A stretch of DNA of 64,000 nucleotides from Alentia gelatinosa (taxonomy: Eukaryota; Annelida; Polychaeta; Phyllodocida; Polynoidae): the NCBI GenBank assembly GCA_950022655.1, contig OX465579.1, positions 15,413,088 to 15,477,087 of the forward strand, in the 5' to 3' direction. A program made the position numbers and the translations under genes. A model generated the notes under the pieces. It searched no databases. It saw nothing but the letters and a program-made list of their open reading frames with translations, and was not told where the DNA came from. Positions 1-12,264 of this stretch are shown one piece after another. How positions within the stretch are numbered: the first letter of the stretch is position 1; each line of letters starts with the position of its first letter.

Positions 1-347
1 TTGTCCACTATAAACAGAATCTCCTGTTTATGGCCCCAAGCCTCTCCCTGTAACACTATACTTCCTCCTACCCCTCCCCCTCCCCTACTCCAGTTCTCTG
101 GCCTCCTGTGTTGTCATAGCAATGAATTTAGCCTACTCCTGACTGTGACTCGATTGAGATTAAAGTGAGACGGTATCAATATCCCAGCAGATATCCTGAA
201 CAGTAGCCAGGATATCTGTATGGAGGGTGTTGGAAATACTGGCGCTATACAGCGCCAGAAATCTAACACCATTACCGATTGTACCAGTCCCTGTATCCCA
301 GCGAGGAGAGAAGACATAGGATGCAGGGACTGGAGCCAGTCTACCCG
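1..347 (-). mobile_element. Dispersed element, copy 1 (46-bp-repeat family), cut by window edge
   Basis: The reverse complement matches 45676-46070 almost throughout: one 46-bp repeat unit (CTCCAGTCCCTGCATCC), a block with two inverted GATATCCTG motifs, a G-rich stretch and ATTCTGTT...GTGGACAA. No coding capacity is seen, so it is non-autonomous. Confidence 0.7.
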
Positions 348-2395
348 GATACATATATATATAAAAGATAACAAAATATAAATGCATGAGAAAACAATAA
401 AGTGATTTGTAGTTAGTATTGTAATGATGGGTGAGAGTTCCGATATCAATTCATTCTGATTTGACCTCCCTTTTAAAGGTTTTAATGCTGTGGTCGTAAT
501 TCCTGCACTTGGAACTGCCCAAAAGACCTTGTTCCAGTATGGGATGCACCTCATGCCCCAGTAACCGATATTATTAAACACTGTACTACATTGTTAAGGT
601 AAAAGCTTGTGATTACGTATGCCGTAAGCTCCCATAACCACTCCCTTTGAGATGGGGATTTATAACGCAATAAAAAAGGTACGCAGGTCATAATGTCGTC
701 AACTGGAGAGTTTATTAGTGTTGATATTGGTGCATTGTCAGAAGCCTATAAATCCAATCGCCGCGCAATACGAAGCTCCATATTCAGTCTCTACCCTAGA
801 GCCACCACGCCTTCCAACCACCCGACAAAAGACGCCATGTACATCTTCATTAATCCATCTACAGTATATATACGCCCCGACGCGGGCGCATGGAAATGGG
901 CCCGGGGCATATATGGGCCGTGACCTTCTCATTAAATCAGAGTATAGCAAGTGAAACTCACTTAGAAAGGCGCGGCTTTAGGCCTGTGCTCGTCGTAGGC
1001 TTGGCCCTGATCCCGTCTGTCTGCATAATGCATGTTAACCAGTCATACGCATGTCGCTCACACCGCTCCCGTCTGCTCGCGAGTAGCTCAAGGCTGCCAC
1101 CAGCTGAAGGAAGCTCCACAGACTCTCTGTGTTTCTCTCGGCTGTATGTAGAATTGTGTTTCATTATCCATGTGATACAAAGTTCCTATTAAAAATGTAT
1201 AGGGACTCATTAAGCCGCTACCCATTGATTAACTGGGAGCAAATGGTATGTTCATCATTAATGAATGAGCGTGCAGTTATGAATGAATAACAATTAAAAG
1301 GTTTGGGTTACATTCAGTCAATGGATATTTTCCAGTAACAAACTTGCACCCAGTAAACTTGCAATTTCTGCAACTGCCCATCTTGGATCCAACCCTATCA
1401 AGCATCAGTGGGTCTTGAGGTATTTTGGTCTTGAGTGATTGATTGGTCATGGTAAGCTGGGCATGCCTCGGAGACCCTGAGACACTGGCGACCTGCTCCT
1501 TTCCCACTATCACAGTGAATGACATGCGAACAGTGAAGGGATATTTTTTTGGAAGCACGCTGAAAGTGTATGTGTGACCACTCTAACCTTTAGGCAATGT
1601 ATCTAAACGAGCAAGCACGCTCTAAAACTGTCAGATACCATGGCTCTCGTATATAGATTCAGATTAATTGTATACTGCTCCATAGCCATTGTATACATAA
1701 ACAATAATCGATGGTTTTGTGGGCAGGCGGCTGTAAACCACGAGGGGTTGACGGGTAGTAATACACGAGCGTTAGTTATATTTATTATTCATCTTCTGAA
1801 TCATGAATGGGAGATACCCTTACGAAATAATAACTCACATTCTTGCCATATTTCCAGAGCTTCCTTGAGTTGTTATTTTAAAGATTGCCATTATAGACAT
1901 TTGCTTTAATTCAAACCATATATCAATATTTACATAACCCATGGGCTTGGATACTGCAGAAAAGAGAATTGATCCCTCATGATGAGCTGTCCACCAGACA
2001 TAATTCTCCATAGTCTATGATGTGATATATCCAGTTTGTCATCCCTTATTTTATTTGTGTGCGCAGGGGTGATATCGATACAGAAATCTTGTTTTGGTCA
2101 AAGTCGTCATTCTCCAACCTTTTCAATGCTACACCATATTCATTTGGCTGTCGCCTACTTTAAATCATATCACATCAAACTCATAAAGAACAATGACTTT
2201 CACAAAAACTAGTTGGTTTCTTCTTCAGTACCTTTACCAATCCTTATCTTCACTGCCACCTATAACCGCTATGAAACTTCTATATAAAATCCTTTCAAGA
2301 GGGTCTCTAGAGGGTTTCTATTACTTCTCATTCCTATTAACACAAGCCAGTGCGCAATTCCTATCATAAAACTGGATTAAAACGTATCAGGTTTT
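348..2395. other. No gene recognised; degenerate repeat fragments
   Basis: Mixed unique and repeat-derived DNA. The only recognisable part is a truncated hairpin half at about 1685-1800 (CACGAGGGGTTGACG, then TAATACACGAGCG), matching the left arm of the hairpin at 62095-62245. Short ORFs here show no conserved motif. Confidence 0.5.
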
Positions 2396-2396
2396 G

Positions 2397-2549
2397 ATTT
2401 TATCCTACCCTGTCTCCTCGATTTTGGAATATTACGTGATTACAATTCTGTATGCCACTAGTGGCATACAAAACTTCGTATGCCAGTCAGCGTGGCGTAC
2501 GGAAAGTCAATGTTAAGCCTATGGAAATTTATATTAGGGGTAGGATGAT
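2397..2549 (+). mobile_element. Module element with TTTATCCTACCC / GGGGTAGGAT termini
   Basis: Starts TTTTATCCTACCCTG and ends ATTAGGGGTAGGATGAT. Inside is a perfect 20-bp palindrome, GTATGCCACTAGTGGCATAC (about 2450-2469), and the shared core CAATGTTAAGCCTATGG at 2508. It belongs to the same class as 10551-10673, 47626-47789, 49622-49815 and 51267-51400. Confidence 0.65.
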
Positions 2550-3154
2550 AGGAGTTACTCCATCCATAGTTACCATACACTGCCGCTGTCCACGGCTCCA
2601 AGAGCAATTCCCCAACTCACCAAGGAGGGTATTTTTGGCTGCGGATGCATCTGTCATGACGCGCAATGGAATCGGCAATGAGATGCTGGGGAAGCAATCC
2701 TGTGTCTTGGAGCCAATGATAATCTCTTAATCATTATTTAATGCATAAAAAATACGCATTTCTAAGGAAGTTCAACCTCCGAAAAGAAACCGCGCATGAT
2801 TAGGCTGGAAATAAATCAGGAAATTAATCTTTCATAAAGAAATTACTGTTTATGTCCATTTCCGAGTTCATTTCAACAAATTTTGTTCATATTCTTGATA
2901 GTGGATTCAAGAGGTGTGGGACACTTTCATGATCCATAATAAACTTTGTAATCAATAACATACATATCAATTGCAAACGTCCTGTCCATGGTAAACGTCA
3001 TTATAGATCCCAGTTATAGTATGAATGATCTGAAATAGATATTTCTTCGATGTGAACCCTTCTTCATCTTTTCCTCCTGACTGTGATAGAATATCTGACA
3101 GAAAGGGTAGATATTTTGATAAACATAGCGTAGCAGGAAGATCTGTTTGCTGTT

Positions 3155-4040
3155 GGATCTGCCTTTCGGTGGTGGATCCGCCTTTTGGTGGTGGATCCGC
3201 CTTTAGGTGTTGGATCCGCAGTTCGGTGTTGGATCTGCTATTCGATGGCGAATCCACCTTTCGGTGGTGGATCCGCCTTTAGGTGGTGGATCCGCTGTTT
3301 GGTGGTGCATCCACCTTTAGGTGGTGGATCCGCTGTTTGGTGGTGAATCCGCAGTTCAGTGGTGGATCCGCTGTTTTGTGGTGGATCCCCCGTTCGGTGG
3401 GTGGATGCACCATTTGGTGGTGGATTCACCTTTTGATGATGAATCTGCCATTCAGTGGTGGATCCGCCATTCGGTGGTGGATCTGCAGTTCAGTGGCGGA
3501 TCCGCCGATCGGTGGTGGAGCCACTGATTGGTGGGGATCCACTATTTGGTGGTGGATCCACAATCCGGTGGTGGATCCACAATCCGGTGGTGGATCTGCC
3601 TTTCAGTGGTGGATCCGCCTTTTGGAGATGGATCCGCCTTTTGGTGTTGGATCCTACTTTTAGTGGTTGATCTGCCTTTCAGTGGTGGATCCGCCTTTAG
3701 TTGGTGTATTCGCAGTTCATTGGTGGATCCGCCTTTAGGTAGTGGATCCACTGCTTGGTGATGGATCTGCAGTTCAGTGGCGGATCCGCTCTTTGGTGGT
3801 GGATCTGCTGTTTGGTGGTGGATCCGGTTTTTGCTGGGGGATCCGTTCTTTGGTGGTGGATCCGTTCTTTGGTGTGGGAACTGATGTTCGATGGTGGATC
3901 CGCCTTTAGGTGGTGGATCTGCCATTCGGTGGTGGATCCGCCTTTAGTTGGTGTATTCGCAGTTCAATGGTGGATCCGCCTTTCGGTGGTGGATCCGCCT
4001 TTAGTTGGTGGATCCGCCTTTAGGTGGTGGATACCGTTTC
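3155..4040. repeat. 18-bp minisatellite, about 49 units (GGATCC in most)
   Basis: The unit is close to GGTGGTGGATCCGCCTTT, repeated for almost 900 bp with substitutions but few indels. Because 18 is a multiple of 3, every frame can stay open and gives artefactual Trp-Trp-Ile/Val-Asp-Pro repeats on both strands. Most units hold a BamHI site. A TATA-like box follows at 4073. Confidence 0.92.
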
Positions 4041-4072
4041 CATTGGTGGATGCGATGACCTCACACGTTGAG

Positions 4073-4080
4073 TATAAAAG
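4073..4080 (+). promoter_or_regulatory. TATA-like box after the 18-bp array
   Basis: TATAAAAG lies about 35 bp after the minisatellite, followed by GC-balanced unique sequence to about 4200. No gene-like ORF follows, so it may be a remnant of an element promoter (for example an LTR). It is only a motif match. Confidence 0.3.
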
Positions 4081-4689
4081 GAGCAGTGCCAGCACGCTGA
4101 GGACACTTCTGTGATCCAGGTCAGACAGAGCGGGTCCAGCACACTCTGCCCTTTCTGTATGACAATAGAGACCAGTTAGTACTCTTTCACTGCTGATGAT
4201 TTATTGTACGTGTTTAATGTTACGATATAACGTATTGAACACTTGGGTGCTGTAATTCTTGGTGTTTTCTTCTTTCACCGAACACGACTGTTACAATATA
4301 TTTCTGGGTTGTCTTTTGTTAGCCCGTCTTACTGACCGACTTCTGATTAAGGGAGATGGGAGAGTTGAGTCACACTAATTTCCCAATAATTGAATATGTG
4401 ATTCATTCAGGTGCAAATGGTATCTAGTATCTGGTTGGAAGTATGCTACCAATGACCTAATTTCTGGAATGGGAATATTTCCACCTATATTAACTTTCAT
4501 TTCTCTTTATAATCAAACCATACTTGTTTACCAACTCCACCTTTTTGGTTTAATATTTTCTCATGTATTCAAGTATCATCAGATATCCTTTCGTGACTTG
4601 CCTAAGCTTTGAGTTGGATGACGTTTGACTTAGTTCAGATACTGTCAGCGGATTCGGGACATCCATAAAGTACGTATGCACTATGGGGT

Positions 4690-4835
4690 GGGTAGACTTG
4701 CTCAAGTCTTTGATTATGAACATTCATTAAATGATTTAAGAAAATCGGAATACAATTCATTATAGCATGGATCCTGTGTCACTCAGAAGGGGTGGAGGGG
4801 TAGGACACAGGGACTGAGGCCAGTCTATGGGGTGG
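4690..4835 (-). mobile_element. Terminal fragment of the 46-bp-repeat family
   Basis: The hairpin AGACTTGAGCAAGTCT (inverted here as AGACTTGCTCAAGTCT) and the adjoining TGAACATTCATTAAATG stretch are the reverse complement of 46100-46180. It is followed by the GGACTGAGGCCAGTC hairpin motif found again at 12595 and 61805. Confidence 0.55.
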
Positions 4836-5865
4836 GTTGAATTTTCGGAAAATTATGCGTGTGCTCTGTCTTTGTTCTATAGCGTACAAGATAGAGAGTG
4901 GGGATGTGGGTCACAATTTTCGGAATTTTTTGCGTACATACTTTATGGATGGCACCATGTTGTCTCTGTATATTCAAGCAGGGTCAGCAGGGAAGTCTAC
5001 ACACCCTTCTCAGTGCTTAAGGGAAGTTACATGTGGGAGGGCCGTATTCATGGGATGATTTAAGGCGGGTTTATATCGGCTGAATGTGGGGCATTCAACG
5101 TGGCTGGCACGCGGCGCCCGGCGCTAACGCGGCTAACGGTTATTTCATGTTGACGATGCCGATTGGGACATTCTCGTGGACGGTGCTTACTGCCTTCACA
5201 GACCACCATGGACCATGTCTAAACGCTAGTCCCCTGTGAACCCCTACCCAAGGGCTTACACAGGAGGAAGGGCCCTTATCTGTTACAAAGCTCCCCCCGC
5301 CCCCTTCCACGCACAACACACTGCATCATATTCTCCCGGTGGTCTTTCTTGTAGTTCATCTCTATTTGTCCGCCCACAACCTTGACCCGGTACCAGCCTC
5401 CTTTAATGCTTCTCACTTTCAGCATTTTTAGCGTCCCATTTCCCTGACATTCCTCTGTCTCTGTGTGCTTCTGGAGGTAGACTCTTCCCTCTGACTGTAT
5501 TCCGACGGGTGTGTCTTCTATCTCCTTCGCGTTGACTTCTTCAATATATCACTCCTTTTCCCCGCGTGTCCTGTTCGTGACTCTACTTCTGCGTTTCCTT
5601 TCTAACGCCTGTCTTTGATTTATCCTCCTCATCCCCGCCTGCCTCCCGCTTGTGACCCTGACCACTCTCTAGCCCCGCCCCTGGCTCCCCGCCCTCCCAC
5701 ACACCCGTCAGTACTCATTGCTTGTTCAAAATGTAGCCACCTGCCCTTCGATCTTTCTTTCTGATGTCTACCCGCCCCCCGCTTTCATTGCTAGCCGCTC
5801 TTGCCGCAACCTGAATTTTTGCCTGGTATTATTCTCAAGAAGTGACCTCTTTCTTGGCATAACCT
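4836..5865. other. No gene recognised; C-rich intergenic DNA
   Basis: Contains a CT/CCC-rich stretch (about 5280-5800) without repeats or a supported exon. The ORFs at 4827-5063 overlap in two frames and have no recognisable content. Confidence 0.4.
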
Positions 5866-6882
5866 CGTTTCCATTGGCCGACGAAAACGGCTGAGATTTT
5901 TTGAGTTACCCTTAAGGGGGGCGTCCACCAACCACAACAAGGCTACGACAAGTGCCGACATGAAAGTTCCAATTGCAGCCTTGTCGCAGCCTTGTCATGA
6001 GAAGAGCAGTGTTGGGACAGCGCTGTCGGGGCGTGTCATAGACGTTGCTGGTTGCCGTAAAGAAGGCGCCCATGGTTCCGGCACACTACGACAGTGATAT
6101 CAAGGAAACACTCCACGACAAAGGTCCAGTCGTGGCAAAAATTGAACATGTTCGATATTGTCGTAGCCTTGTCGGAAGGCCCCCGACAGGCCCCTGACAA
6201 GCTTCATGTCGCAGCCTGTCGTGGCCTTGTCGTAGCCTCTTGTCGGGAACTGGGGTCCACCAACCACGACAAGGCTACGACAAGGCTTCCAATCGTAGAG
6301 CTGTCGTGGACCTTGTCGGAAAGCCATTGTCGTAGCCTTGCCGTGGTTGGTGGACGCCCCCTTTAAAGGTCTGACAGTGGTGGCACCGACTGTATGTCAA
6401 TATCAAAGATTCGTCAAGGTTGTACACTGTTTCTATTGTATCTTCCAGGTATATATACTGATTTTCTGTGGGAAAACCATTGGCGATGGCCTTGATACAT
6501 AATCTATGCCAAATTAATCTGCGAGCATTCTCTGCAGTCCTCGTTTCCTTTCACCGATCTGGCGTCAGTGTACCCAAAAGACCCGTTTCCATTGGCCGAT
6601 TTCCTGTCACTGGAACCACCGACGGACTTTTGGCACTGGTGACCCAAAATCGGTCAATGGAAACAACCCAGCTCGTGAAATGAACCAGATCTTTTTCTGC
6701 TTATATTATGCGATGTGGCACCACCCACCACTGAGTGAAAGCTTGGTCACTGAGGGAAATCTACTTCCCAAAACGGTTTTTCGATAAGGACGCATAGTCG
6801 GTGGCACTACCGAGAGACTTTCTGGGTAACTCAAAAAATCTCTGCCGTTTTTGTCGGCCTATGGAAACGGACCTAGATTCCA
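5866..6882. mobile_element. MITE family A, outer copy with nested insertions
   Basis: The ends are matched 45-bp inverted repeats: GTTTCCATTGGCCGACG with ATTTTTTGAGTTACCC on the left, and the complementary GGGTAACTCAAAAAAT and GTCGGCCTATGGAAAC on the right. It is interrupted by a family K element at 5912-6366 and a mini-copy of family A at about 6578-6664 (GTTTCCATTGGCCGAT / ATCGGTCAATGGAAAC). Confidence 0.75.
5912..6366. mobile_element. MITE family K (GGGGGCGTCCACCAACCACGAC), TTAA-flanked
   Basis: Bounded by TTAA at 5912-5915 and 6363-6366, with inverted termini GGGGGCGTCCACCAACCAC / GGTTGGTGGACGCCCCC. The interior is a set of imperfect inverted ACGACAAGGCT / AGCCTTGTCGT motifs. No ORF of transposase type. 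TTAA flanks are typical of piggyBac-type integration. Confidence 0.78.
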
Positions 6883-7846
6883 TCAGTGGTTCCTGATTGC
6901 AGATTGGTTCAGAAAAATCGGTCGATAGAAAAGGCCTTTAATAGTACAGAAACTCTGGTCCTGGTTTTGGTCCTGGCAGAAGAATCCTCCTAGGATCATG
7001 CCAGCAATCTAAGACATATATCTTAGGACGAAAGACCTTCCCGTTTGACAAATGGTGTCCCGCATTGTGAGGAAAATCCTGCATAATAAGGCTCCTAGCA
7101 CTGAATTCGGTCTCAGGCTAGGACAATACAGGGTGAAAGACAGCTGTGGGATCTCTATCAAGGAGAATTCCTAAGAACAGCAGGTAGTGCCACATAGTGG
7201 GGGCTGTGATAACTAATTTCATAATCTAACTGAATATTTAAGATATTTCCCCTCTAACACTGCCGTTTTGTATTACATACCTTAATATACATATTTCCTC
7301 TAGATAAACTGCTAGATAAGGTTGTTCTTTGTGAATTTGAATCATCTAAGACACCCATATAGGTGTCCCCCATCTAGGATACTTTTGGGTGTGTGGAGGA
7401 CAGATTATAAGATGTGGGTCAAACTTGTTAAATACTTTTGGACAAAATGGCTAAAATCCTTGGCCTAAGACAGTCGCTCGCTAAGATTTTCTTCATAGTT
7501 AAACACAAACTGTCCTCGGACCGCTCTTACAGGAATAACTCTCCTAGGACCGCATTGATAACCCTTTCCCTGCAGCACCCAGTTTCCCTGCTCAGCATTA
7601 CATGGCAGGCATTGCCTGCCCAAACGGCCCTGCTATGGCAGGCACCTTTTTTTTGAAATAGCAATGTCATGTGATGTGTTATGTAATTTAAGTGTTTTAC
7701 CTTGGTGATTGATCATATTTTCTTATACCAAATCAAAGGTCAATATCATGAATATGGCTAGGATTCATTGTCAAAATTTCTTTTAAATCAAACAATTATC
7801 TTTTTATCTATTGAATTTTGTATATAACTATCAATGATGCCTCTAA

Positions 7847-7990
7847 AATGCCTGGAGGCATCTTCCTGCCGTAGCTAGGGGAATGCCTGGAGGCATCTTC
7901 CTGCCGTAGCCAGGGGAATGCCTGGAGGCATCTTCTTGCCGTAGCCAGGGGAATGCCTGGAGGCATCTTCCTGCTGTTAAAGGGTTAAAC
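7847..7990. repeat. 35-bp minisatellite, 4 units
   Basis: AATGCCTGGAGGCATCTTCC begins at 7847, 7882, 7917 and 7952, an exact 35-bp period. Each unit contains the near-palindrome ATGCCTGGAGGCAT. A diverged single unit recurs at about 23830. Confidence 0.9.
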
Positions 7991-8431
7991 TCCCCCAGGT
8001 CCCACTCCGGAGTCCTAACCACTCCACCCTCCCCCTCCTCCGCCTCCTCCTCCCACACGCACTTCCTTCCGACGTAACCGCCCTCCGTCCTTCCCCTCGC
8101 ATTACCCCTATTTGGCCCTCATTTTCTCAGCCAGTCTGTGCCCCATGTTCTGCCAGTAGCTGTAGCCAGCCCCACCCTCTTTTACTTCATCCAATCCTAT
8201 CCCATGAACACGCTCTGTGAACTGCGTTGGGGTGATGTCCCCGTCACCCAATTTTTACCCTTATTCAGCCCCCGTATCTTGGATCAACCCTCCAGACACC
8301 CCTCCTACCCTCTCCCAAATATCATCGTCCCTGTCCCCCCCCCCCCCCGCCATAGCCCGTCCCCACCCCTCGCTCGCAGTGATAAATTGGAGCGGTTGTT
8401 GGGGAGAAGATTGCGACTATTCGGCCGCTCT

Positions 8432-8443
8432 GCGCATGCGCCA
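8432..8443. promoter_or_regulatory. NRF1-like palindrome in C-rich unique patch
   Basis: TGCGCATGCGCC lies within a GC-rich, non-repetitive stretch (8330-8560). The motif agrees with the known NRF1 consensus. No exon was identified beside it, so promoter activity is unproven. Confidence 0.35.
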
Positions 8444-8597
8444 TCCATCATCTCCCAGCATTCAGTGCGCGTGGCGTCTCCCCATAACCGACGCCATCTT
8501 TTATTCATCCTGAAGTTTGTGGCGGGGGAGGGTGATTCAGAGGGACGACGGACTACATGCTTGTGGTATACCTCCACGTGTCGTAACGTGTAAGCGT

Positions 8598-9006
8598 AAA
8601 AGCCTGCCTCCACCTACCACGATTCTGGTCCCAATTGGCCTTACGACGGCCTTCCTGACACCATTCCGATTGTAGGGTGAGGTCTGGCAAAATCGTGGTA
8701 GGTGGAACAGGTTTCTGCGATTCCGTCTACGACAGCTCATGATAGGCTGCGATGAAAACGCTGATCGTAGAGGTCCCGATAATTTCCAACATGTTGGAAA
8801 TTTCGTAGCCTGTCGTAGGGTATGGTAGCCTATCGGGAAGATATCGTGATCAGCGTTTATGTTATTGGTCCTCCCAAGGCATTGCCACGCTCTACGATTT
8901 CAAACTGTTGGACCTATCGGGGACCTCCCGATATGTCACGATTTCCCCATTTCAAATCGTAGCGATCGGGAAGCATGTCGTGGCCTATCGTGGTAGGTGG
9001 GGGTCC
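8598..9006. mobile_element. Foldback MITE (CCTCCACCTACCACGAT termini)
   Basis: The left end CCTCCACCTACCACGATT and right end ATCGTGGTAGGTGGGGG are inverted. A second internal right end at about 8690-8711 suggests a 110-bp copy nested at the left. It is related at the termini to family D (CCACCTACTACGAT). Confidence 0.6.
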
Positions 9007-9033
9007 CTTCTTATGCTATCGATCTAAAGGACA

Positions 9034-9501
9034 TTAGAGGCATATCGGACAATTTGGCTTAAAAATCAAAACCCATTTCCTTAAAACTGAATATGATGAT
9101 CTCTAGGTATTATAGAACACATATCTGACTTAAAAATCACGGGTCATCGTGCTAGTTTCCTTTTTATAGATCAATGTTATAATACTTTTATAGAAGAATA
9201 TATGAAATTCTAAAAAGTTGCATTTCACATAGTAAACCCATTGTCCTTAAACTTTCACCGGTTACAGTAGATGTATATATACTAGTATCTGCTACGCTGC
9301 CCAATGTACCCTTCTACGGTACTAATTGAAAAATTGTAAATTGGCCTATTTTACCTATTCATATTGGGAAAACTGAACAAAACGTTAATTCTACTCATTT
9401 AGAATTATAAAAGAATCACAAGGAACCAGTTTTGATTGTTAATCGGCAATTTTTGAAAATCACCAGGTGGCGCCACCATGAATTGCCTGATATGCCTTTA
9501 A
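9034..9501. mobile_element. MITE family B (GGCATATC termini) with CTCF-like terminal motif
   Basis: The left end is TTAGAGGCATATCGGACAA and the right end GATATGCCTTTAA. Other copies are at 14168-14679 (TTAA on both sides), 32794-33303 and 37211-37440 (both 3'-truncated). The right subterminal region holds CACCAGGTGGCGCCACC (9461-9477). Confidence 0.72.
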
Positions 9502-10345
9502 TAACACCTCCCCCCCCTTCCTACCACCTCCCGCAGACATCAGGAAGTAAAGAAACCAATAAGTCTTCAGGGGACGTATATAAGAGAGAATTAGGTAAAA
9601 AAGAAGAGAACCCTTTTTTTCTTGAGATATTCCTAGACAAGGTCTTTATGCCTTATTACTCTATTTAGAGCCATATATGGCCGTCAGCCATCAGCATTCC
9701 AATCCGTATTCCCGGAGGGGTAGGGTGTTGGCTAAAGGGGAAGGAAGCCGGCGGAAATAGCCTACTCCGCTCAGGATTGAAAAAGGCTCCCTTTTACATA
9801 TGGATAGAAACGTGACAAATTGCTGTGGCGCGATCCCAGATCAGAAGTAGGTGTTTTTTTTCTGCTGGTCGCGCTAGGTCTTAGTAGTTTTATTTGTCGT
9901 ACAGAAAGTCTTTCGGGACGTGGGAGGGGAAAAAAATTAGAGAACGTCCGAGGCGATGTGTCAGATCCGATTGGGTGAGTCATTTCATAAGGTGAACTCT
10001 TTGATAGCTGTCATCTGGAACATGTCAGATGCCTGGAGGAGAGTATATGGGAGCATTATAGTGCTGGCCGCAGGTGCGAGGTCGGAGGGAGAGACACTTT
10101 ACCCTCCTCCAGCACCTAGATATGATTTTATGATACGGGGCTCCCGGCCAGGACATCTATGGCATTAAAGGTCTCCATGATTGTACATGTATTTATATGT
10201 GAATATATAATTGAAATATCTTGATTGTATTCCTATATATATATATATAAGATGAATTTATGAGTCAATCATAAAAAAGGTTCTTCAAAAAAGAAATATA
10301 TATGTAGATGTGCATGTATATGCATATTTACAAACGTATATATTA
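9502..10345. other. No gene recognised
   Basis: Unique AT-rich sequence. A frame open from about 9939 to 9970 before a GTGAGT (9972) was considered as an exon, but it lacks the cysteine signature and has no convincing acceptor. Confidence 0.4.
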
Positions 10346-10349
10346 TCAA

Positions 10350-10673
10350 GGAACGTCACGAAATTTCATACAATTGTTAATATGGGTCAATAGTCGCGGT
10401 AGCAGCCTCGTCTCACACTGCAATTGTTAATATGGTGTGAGTTGTTTTCGCGGAATGATATCACAAAGCGGACCTGAGTGATATCTGTAGCAGAAGACAA
10501 CAAACGCCATGTAAACAATTGTATGAAATTTAGTGACGTTTAGATTTTATCCTACCCTGTCACATGTTTTTAATTGTATATGCCACCCGTGGCATATGGA
10601 TATTATATGGCATAACCGTGGCGTACAGTCACACCATGTTCAATGTATGGAGATTTATATGAGGGGTAGGATA
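10350..10673 (+). mobile_element. Composite hairpin + module element
   Basis: The hairpin arms ACGTCACGAAATTTCATACA (10354) and the complementary AACAATTGTATGAAATTTAG (10515) enclose about 135 bp. Right after, a module opens TTTATCCTACCCTG (10551) and closes GAGGGGTAGGATAAAG (10672), with the internal palindrome TATGCCACCCGTGGCATA. A partial duplicate of the hairpin's right half lies at 11756-11810. Confidence 0.65.
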
Positions 10674-11516
10674 AAGATATATATTTGTACATATATTTTG
10701 TTCATATACTTGCACACATATACACATATATATAAACACAAAGAAGCGACACCTCACTTCTCCTCTCGGCAATTGACATAAACTACAATATGTACACAAA
10801 GACAGTAAAAATCACACCCTCTGGCGACTGTATATTGCAACTCTTTGGGCCCCCATCAATCTATTTCCAGTTTCTTCCCAAGTGACAATACATCAGTAGC
10901 GCGCTGCATTATAGTTTTATAACCGCTCTACCGCATCTTGCAGGCTTTTCATATATCATTGGGCTTTAACAAAAGGCGACCATGTTCTCTCGACTTCTGT
11001 GACACGATTCGATACATCACAGTTGTGATAGTATAATATATCTAAATTCCCTCGTGCAGGTAGTATAGCAGATGTTTTCGCTTTCCTCTGTATAAAATAA
11101 CCTCCCTATATATATATATATTCAATATCGGCGTGGTGTATAAGTATAGGTGCCACAGACCTTGCCATTAGAGCATAGCTCCCATATAGGCTTCTGCAGA
11201 GTGGGGGGAGGCTATAAATCTTTACAAAGGCCAATCACGTCGAATTATTGGATCCCTAATCATTTTTCTCATATGAAGCATAGAAAATTGACCCAGCAGC
11301 AGGCAGCCCGTATGTTGCACAGCGTGCGGCCGTCTATTGTGGCGCACCTCCTTTCGTCCAGGCAGGGCCGGCGCCGGTGCAGGCTCCGCCAATCTCCAGA
11401 GCTGCTCCCGAGTCCCTAACTCAGCATCCACCTTGTGGACAACCAAAGTGAGCTGCTCGTCAAGGCCAGTTCACACTGTGCGACTTGATGGGGCTTGCGA
11501 GCAGGTTTCTCTAGTC
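10674..11516. other. No gene recognised
   Basis: AT-rich sequence with short (TA)n runs, then a slightly GC-richer patch at about 11330-11480. The ORFs there overlap on both strands and carry no motif. Confidence 0.4.
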
Positions 11517-11744
11517 TTAAAGGCGTATCCCACTATCACGATTTGAGCCTCCGACACACTACGATAGCCTTACGACAAGCGTTCCGATGAAAAAAATGAA
11601 TTTTTTATCGGAAGAAACGAGTCTAGCTTTCACGATGGACCTGTTCCTTCCGATAAAAATTTCATTTTTTCATCGGAACGCTTGTCGTAAGGCTATCGTA
11701 GTGTGTCGGAGGCTCAAATCGTGATAGTGGGATACCCCTTTTAA
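11517..11744. mobile_element. Palindromic element family C, copy 1, TTAA-flanked
   Basis: A nearly perfect palindrome about 225 bp long, flanked by TTAA. The arms start AAGGCGTATCCCACTATCAC and end GTGATAGTGGGATACCCCTT. Copy 2 at 55979-56204 is almost identical, implying recent spread. Confidence 0.85.
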
Positions 11745-11810
11745 GGTTTCATATGTTTATATGGTGAGAGTTGTCACGAAGAGGAGCTGAGTGATATCTG
11801 TAGCGATAAG

Positions 11811-12264
11811 GGGGGCGTCCACCAACCACGACAAGGCTGCGACAACGGCTTTCCGACAAGGTCCAAGACTGGCCTACGACTGGAGGCCTTGTCGTAGCCT
11901 TGTCGTGATTGGTGGAACATAGTTCCCGACAATAAGTTACGACAAGGCCCCGACAGGCTGCGACACGAAGCTTGTCGGGGGCCTGTCGGAGGCCCTCCGA
12001 CAAGGCCACGACAATATCGAACATGTTCGATTTTTGCTACGACTGGACCTTTGTCGTGGAGTGTTGTGGTTTCCTCGATATCACTGTCGTAGTGTGTCAG
12101 AACCATGGGCGCCTTTTTTACGGAAACCAGTAACGTCTACGACACGCCCCGACACCGCTGTCCCGACAATGCTCTTCTCACGACAAGGCTGCGACAAGGC
12201 TGCGATTGGAACTTTCATGCCGGCACTTGTCGTAGCCTTGTCGTGGTTGGTGGACGCACCCTCT
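11811..12264. mobile_element. MITE family K, copy 2
   Basis: Starts GGGGGGCGTCCACCAACCAC and ends GTGGTTGGTGGACGCACCC, aligning with 5912-6366 in the opposite internal orientation. A more diverged, shorter relative follows immediately (12264-12597). Confidence 0.75.

Noticed and set aside
3283..4114. Long Trp/Val/Asp/Pro/Gly repeat ORFs on both strands
   Set aside because: Product of an 18-bp (6-codon) minisatellite that keeps several frames open at once; no start context or conserved domain.
9935..9978. Exon ending ATTGG|GTGAGT
   Set aside because: A frame is open, but it has no expected Cys pattern and no good acceptor.
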